DNA of 64,000 bases, taken from contig JAKSYS010000045.1 in assembly GCA_022925895.1 (NCBI GenBank), forward strand, positions 62,001-126,000, given 5' to 3'. The notes under the pieces were generated by a model. The model was given only the letters and a program-made list of their open reading frames with translations, did not search any database and was not told the origin of the DNA. This document shows, piece by piece, positions 35,313-46,917 of the stretch; within the stretch, counting starts at the first letter, position 1; each line of letters opens with the position of its first letter. The DNA is from Fragilaria crotonensis. Taxonomy: Eukaryota; Bacillariophyta; Fragilariophyceae; Fragilariales; Fragilariaceae. The translations under genes and the position numbers were made by a program.

Positions 35313-38300
35313 TTTTAATTTTATTCTAAAGTCGCCGTTGTCTTCGTCGATCTCGGGAATTGTGAGCTGTTCGTTGTGTCGAATCTCGTCCGTCAGTCGT
35401 CCTGTACTTGCGAATATCCCACTATTTTTTTAGTGCGCGCCTGTCACAAATAGTTTTCCACGCCAAATCACTTGCTTCTCAACCGATTGACCATGACAAC
35501 ACATTTCTCAACCAGTCCTTGATATTCCGTGGAGCGCCTTGCATATACACCATCTCCTTGCTCATCATGAGTGGAAACATGCTGAAGCTCCACAGAGAAC
35601 GCAGATTTGAATGATTCTCGACCAATCCAATTTCTACTCGATCATGCACGGGGTAGACGACATCGACGACAGCGGGTCTTTTACAACAACTAGTAAGTCA
35701 TGATGTCACAATGTCAAGATTCACGATCCATATTGATGCACATCACAACCTTGCAAGAGTGAGGAGAAGGCTACCTTGATTTGAACTTTGAACTCACCCA
35801 TTCGTGCTGTACTACAAGAATCTGTATTTTAGAAACAAAGATTTCATGTCGTCTTGGGTGGTGTGATGTTCCGGAGGACTTCAGTTGAGTCCCTTTGAAA
35901 AATATGGAGAGGAGGCGCTGTTGGCTGGGATCTACGCCTTCACAAAAGTTAGCCGTATGCATTGTGAACATCGTATCAGTCTGGAGTGCCAGGTTTCTTC
36001 CTCATCCCGTCTTGTGGTGCCTCCTTTCAAACGGGCAACTGAATGGCCTGTTATCGGGCATTCAGGTGCAATCATGTTAGGTGGGATTGACTCAACTGTG
36101 CCATCCTTGTCCTGCAAAGACTCTTTTATTAGATGCGAACGATCCTCAAGAAAGGATAGCAGACGGTTGCGCAGGGTTTTCGTGGTTGGCGATATCGAGG
36201 TTAAAACTATGGTTGCAGAGGGTACCAAACCCATTGGAGGCACAGTATATTGTATTGTGACTGATAGTGAATGCACCATACTCGCCACAGGGAAGGGTCG
36301 CCATTTTGCAGTCTTTACAAGTTGTCGCAGCTGGGATGAGGACGGATCAGTAACATTGCAACTTGGTTGAGTCAACGGTGACACAACTGGGAACCAGAAT
36401 TACATTCTTTGTGTGAGAATCGGAAGTTGCCAAGAAGGGGGTCCGGGCTTTTTGGACTGACTACAAAGAGATCCTTGAGGAAGCACTGATGTGAACTGGT
36501 GCTGACGCTGTATGTTCTTCGAACCTGCCATATCGTGTCTTGTCAGGTCTACTATACTGGTAAACCGTGGAACCAGTTCTTCAAGGGAAGGGTGCTCAGG
36601 CAGGGTACTGCAAAACAACGGCTATTAAACAATTTGTTTCTTCGCTACCGTATCTGAGTGGTTCCTTCACATACGGCGTGCTAGCTACTAGGAAAGCTGG
36701 ACAAAACAGAAGGCGAAATGGAGGTCATGGTCCATGGCAGGGCTTCCACATTAATCTTGATAGGAAATGCATTTTGCAGGCCGATGTTTTGGCTGCCGCT
36801 GCTGCTGCTGCGAAACTTGGACTCGACAAGATAAGTAATGCAGATGCAGATCTTGCAGAGAGCAAGAACGTGTAACTGGCTGGTACAACCGTGGCGGAGG
36901 GGAAGGAATTTTGGTAGTTCGACCGTGGGCTCATTTTTGGTCTGGCTGCTCACAAAGAATCTTGTTATCTTGACCCAGTAGCTACTAGGCACAGTTCTCG
37001 TCACGCTGGCGCTCACATCGCAGGCGGCTCTCAAACACTTGAACGCCTTTTACATGTTCTTGTTCATTGGCCTTTTCCACTGCCACCATTGGGATTTATC
37101 GTGGCTCAGCATGCGTGGAATCCCGATTAATTCACCAATTCAGTGGCTGTACCGTAGGCTTCGTATCCTTTCTATGGTCAGAAACAAAAAAACAATACTA
37201 GGCCTACGTGGAGCTACCTAGTGTACCCAAAATATGCATCCAGCCATATAGCCAAGTGCTGTAAATTGCTGTTATTCACAAGTACGACCCGGGTATCGTT
37301 GTGTTTGTCTTGTTTAATTGATGTTTCGTACACCCTGATGAAAACACCACAGTTTTGTCGTAAACAGCTGCTGTCAATTATGCAATTTCTTTAATCGAAA
37401 TTGTGGTTAGGGTTGAGGGTTATGGGTTGGTGGTGATTGGTGATGACGTGATGACACTGCGCAACCTTGATCCTCAATTATCGCTCAATATATTGTACTC
37501 CAGTATTAATCATCAGCTTTGTTGTTTTGCTTGTTTGCGTGAAAATAGTACCGAAAAGTACACCACCAAAACCAGTCATCTGTCATATGAGAAACCATAA
37601 ACCATGACTAGCTAGACCAAGGGATGCCCTCTGGGAGGACGAGCTCGGAGATCCGTTTCTCCCTCTTGCTGGGAGAGACGCCGTTGCTGCAAGCCGGAAG
37701 ACTAAGTATTGCAAGTGCAATGCTTGCAATTAACAACCAATCATCGCTACCTGGCTCAAAGATCACTGAGCACGGTGCAAGAAGGGACCAAGAGCAATAG
37801 GACAACTTGATGCGGGGTTCAAGCCTAAAGCAAAGAAGAAGTACAAGTCCTTGTCCTCCTCAACCTCAAGAAGCAACTACCAATCATTATCATAATTATG
37901 TTTCGACCGACAGCATTATCTCGTGTGTCCAATACTTCAGCATTATTCTCATAAGAAGGTGGCATCTCTCCATCAGCTGGCAGCACTGTTGACAGTAGTC
38001 CTATGGAGAATTTCTTGTCATTGTCAAGCTTCATTTCTGGTGGTCGTCAACATCTATATTTTGACCAGCCAGTGTTCCATTTCATCAAGCATACCTGTTG
38101 TGTGGGCAATTTGCTGATCCTTAGGTGCAAACCGAATGTGATAGTATATCATGCCGAGCTGTATGTCCATGTTGTTCCCATCTCGAAGACGTCATGCATC
38201 TGCGCAGCTCAAAACACCTCACAACTCAAATGTGCTATAATTTGACTGCTGAGCTTTCTTCTGCTGCAAAACCCCTAGGAACAGTAGTACTATGCAGCAG

Positions 38301-39990
38301 GATATAGCCCTGCTTGCTGTTATTATGCAATGAACTCTGGAGCCAAGCAATGCCTGATCAATCATGAACTGGAAACATGTGAACATTGCTTTCAACCTGC
38401 TATTGCCTAAGTGCTCCAGCACACACAAATCCCTTCATAGGCTTCAACGGCCTTGAATGGGCGTTTTTGTATGATACCACAGAAAACTCAACCTCCCTTG
38501 AGAAATACAAACTCTCATTTTTTAATTGTTATTGTGTTTATGAATATTATGCGCTTTCCATTTGGAAAAGCAGAAACAAGGTCATTCAATATGAAAATTA
38601 AGCCGCAGGATGCCAAGCCATTTGCCATCATGCCAACATGCACGGCACTAGCATCAAATCAATCTTACTTGTTGAATGGTTCCGATGTTTTCTCCCCTTG
38701 CATCCAGCGTTGTTTCTCCGTTCCTCAATTCAAAACCCGTTGTCTTCCACAGATGCAACAATGTAAACAATGATGGCTCAGGCGGGCTCACATCAAAATG
38801 TGATCTCTAATTGTTCTCATATGTGCCTTCGGGCACTGACACAGCTACTGGACACTGGGCAGTCAACACCGGACATGGCAACTCGTATTTTTCTGTTCAT
38901 ACACAGATGTGCACCGTGCTCTTGCGTCGTCTGCAACTAATCCATTGTTCAGCAAGATGCGGACAAAGATTGCTGCTGAATGCGGAGAAATGATTCTTGA
39001 ACTTGGAATGAGTACAATTAATTGTGGATTTTGTGATGTGACTCTGACTTCAAACCAATGAAGCATCTGTCAACGCAGTACTAAACCTAAACCTGGCTAT
39101 AGCAAGTGGAGAAATACGAAACCGCAAGTCTTCAAAGCATGTACACAATGGCTTGTGCTCTTGTTTGGGTCAGGCTAAAGTTGAAACAGGGGTTAGTTAT
39201 CATGCGTGATTACTGCAAAGCATCACTTATGCCTTATGCCGAATGCCTTCGACATACGAGACAAATCCAACAGGTGGCTGCAGTATCTTGGTGCTGGTGA
39301 TAACAATTATGACCTCGTATTACCGAGAGAACCCGAGCAGGCGCTATTAGGATAACGCCCTACAAATGGGTAAGCAAAAAAGACATATTTATAGAACACA
39401 ATTATACTATTCGGGAAAAATGGACATGCGCGGAGGCGCCGTAAGATCCTGGGTGTTTAGTTGTAATTAACGAGCGATGACCTTGACAGATGCCTATACC
39501 TAGGGTCGTAATCTAAAACATGATACATTCATTATTTAGAGGGCTGTTGAGAACGGCATCGAAAAACAAACCAATACTATTGACCGACTACTGACGTATG
39601 CACTGAGTAATTCCTAAATAGCCTAGAAATACATGCAACCGATCATTCTCTGAGTCGCTGTATACATATCCGAAATCTAACCTGTCCTTGCTACAGTCTT
39701 AATTAAAACCTATTGCCCGTTCTTTGCACCTGTAGTCTCGAGTTTGTACAATTCTACTACATCTAGTCTCCAATATTCAGAATAAGAAATGTGTATCGTT
39801 TTGTTGTATTATTTTCATACGCTGTAAAAGAACCGGCAGATTCACCGACACCCCAAGGCCAAAAACCGACCGAATAGAGCAACCCAACTTCGTTATAAGC
39901 TCTCCTCTCCTCAATCGTCAGAAATCTGCGATACACCACACTAGCTAGTCGTGCAACAAAACATCGAAGCCACAAACCTGTTGGAGAATC
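35313..39990. other. Long region without a supported gene
   Basis: About 4.7 kb with scattered short ORFs on both strands. The longest, 35885-36370 (+, 161 residues) and an overlapping minus-strand one, show no recognisable domain. The rest is AT-richer than the host genes and looks like decayed sequence. From about 39900 onward it has recognisable similarity to the sequence upstream of the inverted receptor copy. No RNA gene or terminal repeat was found. Confidence 0.45.
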
Positions 39991-40030
39991 AGGCAACCAG
40001 AATTGGCTGCGAGGCGAACACCAACGCACG

Positions 40031-42757
40031 ATGGCCGCTACGATGCCCGAATATACGGCTGTTTTAAGATTGAACGAAACCACTCGATTGGCACACATTC
40101 CTATAATCTTAACGTTCGCATACCCACAGGACGATGGGAGTTTTGCAGTAGAGCCGTGGGATCTGTACCCCTCGCTGGGGGCTTTCCTAGCGTTCAAGCA
40201 CTTCAACGACCGAAGTCCAGCAGTGCTTCCTCACCTTCCTCGCCTACTCGAGGGCTGCGACATTCAAATGACGACCGAAATTTATGATTCACACGCCAGT
40301 CCTATCGAAGCAGCGAAGCTGGCTATTCAGATTATTTCTGAAGCAAAGCATTCAATTGCCAAGCCAGACCCCGTGGCGATCATTGGGACTTCTTACAGCA
40401 GAGAAGACAAAGCGATGGCAGTCATGACGGGCGTATATGGTGTGCCTCATATATCTCCTTTCTCTGGGTCGACTGAGCTCGACAACGGAGCCACTTTTCC
40501 AACGTTTGCAAGAATCATTCCGAATGATCAGGCTGACGCTCGCCTGGTGGTGGAGCACATGAGGTCGCTCGGCGTGACGGATTTCGGAGTGATTCATGTG
40601 CGAGAAGAGCAAGGCATTAACTACGCTAAACTCCTTCGCGAGGCTGGTACAGGTATGAGCATCACCACTGTTTCGTTCGAGCAATCCGATCCCAAGTCCA
40701 TGGAAGCCGCAATCCAAACACTCAAGGCAGCAAAGCTCAAGTATTATTATGGCCTTGCCCTAGGTGAGGATGAGCAGCTACTGCGATCGGTAGCTGTGGC
40801 AGGGATAGCTGGACCAGGATATTTCTGGATGATCGGTGATACTGGTCTGAATGGGAAGGAGTTCGACGCCGACGACCCGATCGTTAAGGCTTTGTACGGT
40901 ATTGGTTATCTTACGATGGATCCCGATGTCACCGGAAACATGGAAAAAAGTTTCATGGGATTTCAATTCGACCTCGAATTGCAGGAAGAGTTCATTTCGG
41001 CAGTGGTGAGTCAGATTTGACGTTGGAATAGGTGCTGGCATGTCATCGAATCTCATCGAATCTCATCGCATCTTGCTTGTGTTGCCCCTCGATGGACCAG
41101 AAAAACTTGGATCGCAAAACCTTCTCGGATTTCAATTTGACAGAGAATGCACCTGAATACTCTTGGTGGGTGACGCTGTCATACGACGCTATCATCGCAT
41201 CAGGCCTAGCGGCATGCTCGATCCAGAACGAGTTCTTCACAAATGTAGAGTTCTTTGACGCTGTGACCAAAGTCAATTTTGACGGCGCGTCTGGGAAGGT
41301 TCGGCTGGACCCCAAAACTCAGACCAGAGATGTTAACTCTGTACGATACGCAGTGATGAACATGCTCACTGTCAGCGAGGGTTCTGTGGGTGATAAGCTT
41401 CTCTTCCAGTCCAGAGTCGCAACCTACTACGATCTCAGTCGCAGCGACAATGCGGCTTTGCAAGTCACGCCATTCATCTATGCCGACAACTCCACAATTC
41501 CGCCCAATCAATTGCCTCCTTGAAGTCGATCAGAGCTTGATCGGCCAAGGGATTCGAATAAGCGGTCTGGTGCTCTGTGGACTAACGATCCTTAACGCTG
41601 TGGGTTGGATGTGTTTTACACGATACTACCGCAGATCGAAATTCATCCGCGGCTCACAACCTCCGTTTCTGTACATGCTCTGCGTAGGAGTGATCGTGAT
41701 GGCAACCTCTATCATTCCCATGGGCCTTCAAGAACCTGTCTCGACTGAGGCATTAGACGTTGCATGCATGTCTCAGCTCTGGTTGCTGTCGGCTGGATTT
41801 ACGTAAGTGCATGATGATTCGCGGGCTGTTCTTTCATTCTATTCCTCGGCAGCTGACCCACATAATTTGGCCATAATCTGAATCGTCAGGACCATTTTCT
41901 CCGCTCTTTTCTGCAAACTTTGGAGACTGAACAAATTGCTTGCCTCCGCCAAGCGCTTCAAACGTGTTCAAATTGAAGTCAAGGATGTTCTGTACCCGTT
42001 TGCCATTCTGCTTGTGCTGAACTTTACACTCCTGGCGGTTTGGACAGCGGTGGATCCGCTGCGATGGGTGCGTGGCGATTTGGCTAGCTACGATACGTAC
42101 GGTCGGGTCACCAAAACGGCCGGATCTTGCGCCTGCGAATCGCAAACCAACCAAACCATCTTTTATGTGTTCTTTTTCTTGCTGAACGCGTCCGCGTTGG
42201 TCATTGCCAACTGGCAAAGCTATCTGGGTCGCAACTACGAAACCGAATTCAACGAGAGTGCGAACATTGCGTTTTCAATGCTGCTTCTGACGGAAGCAGC
42301 GGTACTTGGATTGCCAGTTTTGTTTCTAGTGAAGAACGAAGCTGGGTCGTTTTTCCTGGTCCGTACGATCCTAATCGTCATTACTTCTGTTGGGGTGTTG
42401 CTTCCAATCTTCCTGCCGAAGGTATCATTGCGAAACAAGCTCAAGTTTGACTCGAAGCGGTCGCTGAAGTCAGGCTCCTCGCGCTTGGACGGATCTTCAG
42501 CTGAACTTGATGCTTCCTCTGGGTTTCTATCGATTTTCAGAAGACGTGATGCTGACTTGACAAAAGTGGCAGCCAAAGTCGTTCAAACGCTTGAATCTCA
42601 GAGAAGTGATAGTGCAAACAGTTTACGTGTTGCAGAAGTCTTTGAGACCAACGGTGAGTTAATGGACGATTCAACGGGTTTTGCAGAAGTAAGGAAAGTG
42701 AAAATGCGGCGTGTCAGTTTTCTCGTTGAAAACACCCCCGCTCCGCCATCCGTGTAA
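40031..42757 (+). CDS. Class C GPCR (GABA-B receptor-like), one frame break
   Basis: A membrane receptor with an extracellular ligand-binding Venus-flytrap domain and seven membrane helices that signals through G proteins; the ligand is unknown. Exons 40031-41005, 41101-41802, 41890-42757; introns of 95 (GTGAGT...CAG) and 87 bases (GTAAGT...CAG) restore the frame. Ligand domain: nt 40050-41500 (AFLAFKHFNDR, GPGYFWMIGDTG, SYDAIIASGLAA). TM1 (ISGLVLCGLTILNAVGWM) starts at about 41562; TM2 41660; TM3 41770 across the second intron; TM4 41990; TM5 42150; TM6 42260; TM7 42350. The tail is Ser/Arg-rich. A one-base excess near 41515 (after NSTIPPNQLP) breaks exon 2, and the same break is in the inverted copy. 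No signal peptide is seen at the first ATG, so an upstream exon is probably missing from this model. Confidence 0.8.
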
Positions 42758-42840
42758 GTTCCCCCGCAAGCTCTCGATTGGGAACGAAGTGCTTCTTTGT
42801 TGGATTCGTTGGAAGGGGCATGCGTCGTTCGGTTCAGGGT

Positions 42841-44209
42841 GACGCAACGACAAACACATATTTTTATGGACTCTGGGCCTTTGTGACACGTTCCTCGTCT
42901 TGAGGTTGACCGACGGAAGTATTTTTGACGAGGGTCGTGTGCGCTATCACAACAGTATTGGCGAAGGAACGATCGGATATCATACTGCGACGACCAAAAA
43001 GCCTGGATTTTCGGACATTCACGGTCTGACCATTGCGACAGCATCATGGCATTGTCTCAGAATCCTACATCGCGCGATATTTCCCTAATTTTGGGGAAGA
43101 CCTGGTACGCCCCTATCAATGGTGACCCGAGTAGGGTGTTACCCAAGGAAAATGCCTTAAGTGTAGCGTCGTGTTCCGACGATGACGACTGTGGTGGTTC
43201 TGGTCGAGGAATTTGCGAATCGTCAGGCTGCCGTTGTCATGAAGGATATTTCGGCGTATGGTGTAACTATGGGGAGCACGAAGTCTGCGATACGATACGG
43301 CTCGATAAATCCAAATCCTTCGCGCGCCTTGAGCACAAAGAAACCAACGAATTTGTTGTCCTCCGAGATCACGAAGAAAAACTTGTGACGGCATACTACC
43401 ATCCAGTTACATAAGTTCTGCGGCTGACCTCAACGACACGTCCAAGGCAGTCGATCTGATATTCCTCGCTGGACTTCGATGGATGCTTAGCTCAGTTTTC
43501 CCTCTGGAATCTGGATTGGACACTTACTTCAATTCATCCTTTCATGCTTCACACGCATTGCTCGGTCCGATTGAACATTGCCTTTTCCATGCTGCTGCTG
43601 ACGGAAGCAGCGGTTCTTGGATTGCCAGTTTTGTTTCTAGTGAAGAACGATGCTGGGTCGTTTTTCCTTGTCCGTACGATCCTAATCGTCATCACTTCTG
43701 TTGGGGTGTTGCTTCCAATCTTCCTGCCGAAGGTATCATTGCGAAACAAGCTCAAGTTTGACTCGAAGCGGTCGCTGAGGTCAGGCTCCTCGCGCTTGGT
43801 CGGATCTTCAGCTGAACTTGATGCTTCCTCTGGGTTTCTATCGATTTTCAGAAGACGTGATGCTGACTCGACAAAAGTGCCAGCCGAAGTCGTTCAAACG
43901 CTTGAATCTCAGAGAAGTGATAGTGCAAGTACTTTACGTGTTGCAGAAGTCTTTGAAACCAGCGGTGAGTTAATGGACGATTCAACGGGTTTTGCAGAAG
44001 TAAGAAAAGTGAAAATGCGGCGTGTCAGTTTTTTCGCTGAAAACACCCCCGCTCCGCCATCCGTGTAAGTTCCCCCGCAAGCTCTCGATTGGGAACGAAG
44101 TGCTTCTTCGTTGGATTCGTTCGCAAGGGCATGTGTCGCTCAGTTGTGTGTGACGCAACGACAAACAAATACTTTTTATGGACTCTGGGCCTTTGTGACA
44201 CGTTCCTCA
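42841..44209 (+). pseudogene. Internally deleted second receptor: EGF-like N-terminal part joined to a 7TM tail
   Basis: 42900-43414 encodes an extracellular-type region in two frames: DGSIFDEGRVRYHNSIGEG, then an EGF-like motif (CGGSGRGICESSGCRCHEGYFG, nt about 43190-43260) and KLVTAYYHPV. At 43544-44068 sits a repeat of the preceding receptor's TM6, TM7 and cytoplasmic tail. 43572-44209 is a copy of 42265-42897, in the same orientation. The ligand-binding core and TM1-TM5 are missing. The simplest reading is that a neighbouring paralogue lost its middle. It cannot make a seven-helix receptor. Confidence 0.65.
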
Positions 44210-44432
44210 TGGCGACGATCATGCTCTCTGACTACAGACTTAAGCGTATGTCCTGGAGCAGTGTCAAAGTAACAAAACGTTATGAAGTGTTTCTGTAGAA
44301 TAAATGCACGTGTTTGGAAGTTACTCCTAAATTGATTCAAGTAGCCACCCCCGCACTGTAGGGGTTTCCTTGTGCGCTTCGCACGATTTCAGACCTAGCT
44401 TTCAAATGGCGGCCTCGTTCCAGATGGATGTT

Positions 44433-44800
44433 GCGAGCCACTTCCCAGTTGCCATCTACAGGACAGGGGGATGGACAAACCATTTTTCATGTCCCAGTGG
44501 TTTTTGTCGATAGAAACCATCACCAGTTGTTGCCAGTTTTTCGGCAATCTCAAGTGCCCTTCACTATTACTTCTTTGGCGCTATAGGACGGAACTAACAG
44601 TCCTACAAGTACCCCTGTAGCGAGCCACTTCCCAGTTGCCATCTACAGGACAGGGGGATGGACAAACCATTTTTCATGTCCCAGCGGTTTTTGTCGATAG
44701 AAACCATCACCAGTTGTTGCCAGTTTTTCGGCAATCTCAAGTGCCCTTCACTATTACTTCTTTGGCGCTATAGGACGGAACTAACAGTCCTACCCCTGTA
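44433..44800. repeat. Tandem duplication, two copies of ~187 bp
   Basis: 44433-44619 (187 bases) and 44620-44800 (181 bases) match except for a 6-base indel near the end and one C/T change (CAGTGG against CAGCGG). No coding signal. It lies 24 bases before the Harbinger element. Confidence 0.9.
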
Positions 44801-45139
44801 GCGGCACCAAATTGGAGTACCTAAGGCCGATGCTTACCGTAGACAAAAGTTGCAAACAAAAACAAAATTCGATGAAAATTTTATGAAACCTGGTGCTTAA
44901 CCACACAAAATCATTCACAAAAAATGCTGCATTTTTCGTGAAGCCGGGTGACATCCCACTTTTCCACGAAACTTGCTGCAAATTATGTGAATGTCCCGGA
45001 GCCGAACAAAAATTGCCTCGCGACCTTGGATACACTAAAAAACAGCACCTCTGTATTCATGTGACGGCGTCTTCGTCATTGTCAATATCTCCTAGTTGCC
45101 TCCATTCATCTCAACCCACGGTGTTTCACATTTCTTTCG

Positions 45140-46874
45140 ATGGGTTCTTCTCATAGTGTACCGGTAGAGAATTTTCGAACCGGTGTGACAGCATTGATGC
45201 AAAGCATTCGCGATGGTGTGCACGACGTTCGTCCCATTGATGAATGGGCTTGCTACAACGAGAATGGCACATTTAATGATGACAATTTTCAAGAATATCT
45301 TGATCAAGAAGACGATGAGGCTGCCACAAAGAAGAAGTTCATGAACCTTCTGATGGACATGATTGAATCGGCATCTTCGTCTATCGAACATGAACTACCG
45401 GCAGACACAATCGAAGGGCCCCCAATGAAGAGATCACGACATGTCCGTACATTTAAGGATCCAACGACTGGAGTTATTTCTCCGATGACACCGCATCGTA
45501 GCCTATGGTGGATGATGTATATACAGGATCCGAAGGTAGATGATGTGCAGTGGAATCGACTTTTTAGGAAGAGGTTTCGACTGCCCTACGACTCGTTTCT
45601 AGAACTTTTGAGGATGCTGCAACCCGAGAATTTTGATTCCGACGAGGACGATATGTTCATAAGGTGGAGAGAGAGAAACGATAATTCAACAAAGAAAAAG
45701 ACAAGAGTTTCTCCCATAGAACTGTTGCTCCTTGGTAGTCTGCGCTACCTCGGCAGAGGATGGACATTCGATGACCTTGAGGAATCGACATTTATCGCCA
45801 GAGATGTGCACCGCGTTTTTTTTCACAAGTTTGTGGAATTTGGTGCAAAGTACCTTTATCCCAAGTTTGTGGTCGCTCCATCGACTCTACAGGAGTTGAG
45901 AGAATGTGAGTACGAATACAGGAAAGCTGGATTTCCAGGTTGTATCGGAAGCACCGATGCAACTCACATCACGCTTGAGAAGGTCAGGTTTTCGGTGAGG
46001 CAGCCTCATCTCGGCTTCAAGTCCTCTCAGACAACACGAACATATAACCTTACTGTGAACCATCGCCGAAAGATACTTCATTCAACAACCGGCCACCCTG
46101 GTCGTTGGAATGACAAGACGCTTGTTCGCTTTGATGGACTGATGCATCAATTGCGCGAGGGTGACTTTAATTCAACCATGAACTTTGATTTGCACACCGA
46201 GACAGGGAAAAATCACTATCAAGGGCTGCTATGTAATTGTCGACAACGGATATTTACAGTGGTCAACAACTGTACCGCCATATAAGAATTCAACTAATCG
46301 AAAAGAGCTTCGCTTCTCCCAATGGCTAGAGTCATTAAGGAAAGATGTCGAGTGTACGTTTGGTATACTCAAGGGGCGTTGGAGAATTTTGAAATCTGGC
46401 ATACGACTTCACAACACAGAAGTCGCCGATAACATCTGGTTGACATGCTGCAGCCTTCACAATTGGCTGTTGGATGTGGACGGCTTGAGTGATGGATGGC
46501 AAAGCGGTGTGCCGTCACACTGGGAAACTGAAGGCGGCGCGCTAAATGAAAGCGATATTCCGGAATCGATCCGGAGGTTGATGGATCTCAATGGTGATAG
46601 GGGGCCATTTACGTACGATGGAAGTTACTGTGGCTATATGGCTCGTGATGACGAAGCGATTGACAGTGAGGAGGACAATATCGGCGATCATGATCATTTG
46701 ATGACAACAGCTGAAGGATTTCTTGGAAAAGACAACGTGCCTGTAAACAACCTATCGTTACCGCTGTTTCGGTCCATGCTTGTGGAACATTTTGACCATG
46801 CATTTCACAAGAATGAAGTGATTTGGCCGAAGCGTCTGGTCAAAAATAAGCCTCGAAACATTCCTACCAATTAA
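45140..46874 (+). CDS. Harbinger-type DDE transposase, one frame break
   Basis: The transposase cuts and pastes the element. The ATG at 45140 (MGSSHSVPVENF) opens an acidic N-terminal region, then the Harbinger core: RFRLPYDSFLELLRML, LRYLGRGWTFDDLEEST, first Asp in GCIGSTDATHITLEK (about 45955), second Asp in GHPGRWNDKT (about 46114), then VIVDNGYLQWSTTVPPYKN and the Glu in DVECTFGILKGRW (about 46350). The frame changes at about 46208, where an A5 run shortened to A4 would join 45140-46285 to the frame of 46185-46874. A negatively charged tail follows. All catalytic residues are present. Confidence 0.88.
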
Positions 46875-46917
46875 ACTATTTGTTAACTGACTTAAGTACT
46901 ACATAGTACACCTACTA

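Noticed and set aside
35885-36370. Plus-strand ORF of 161 residues
   Set aside because: No domain, no neighbours that support it, and an equally long antisense ORF; not enough to call a gene.
39763-40206. Minus-strand ORF of 147 residues upstream of the receptor
   Set aside because: Half of it is antisense to the receptor's first exon; the rest (motif VGFWPWGVGESAGSF) looks protein-like but matches nothing I can name.
44890-45156. ORF crossing the left end of the Harbinger element
   Set aside because: Built from subterminal motifs and inconsistent with the transposase start at 45140.
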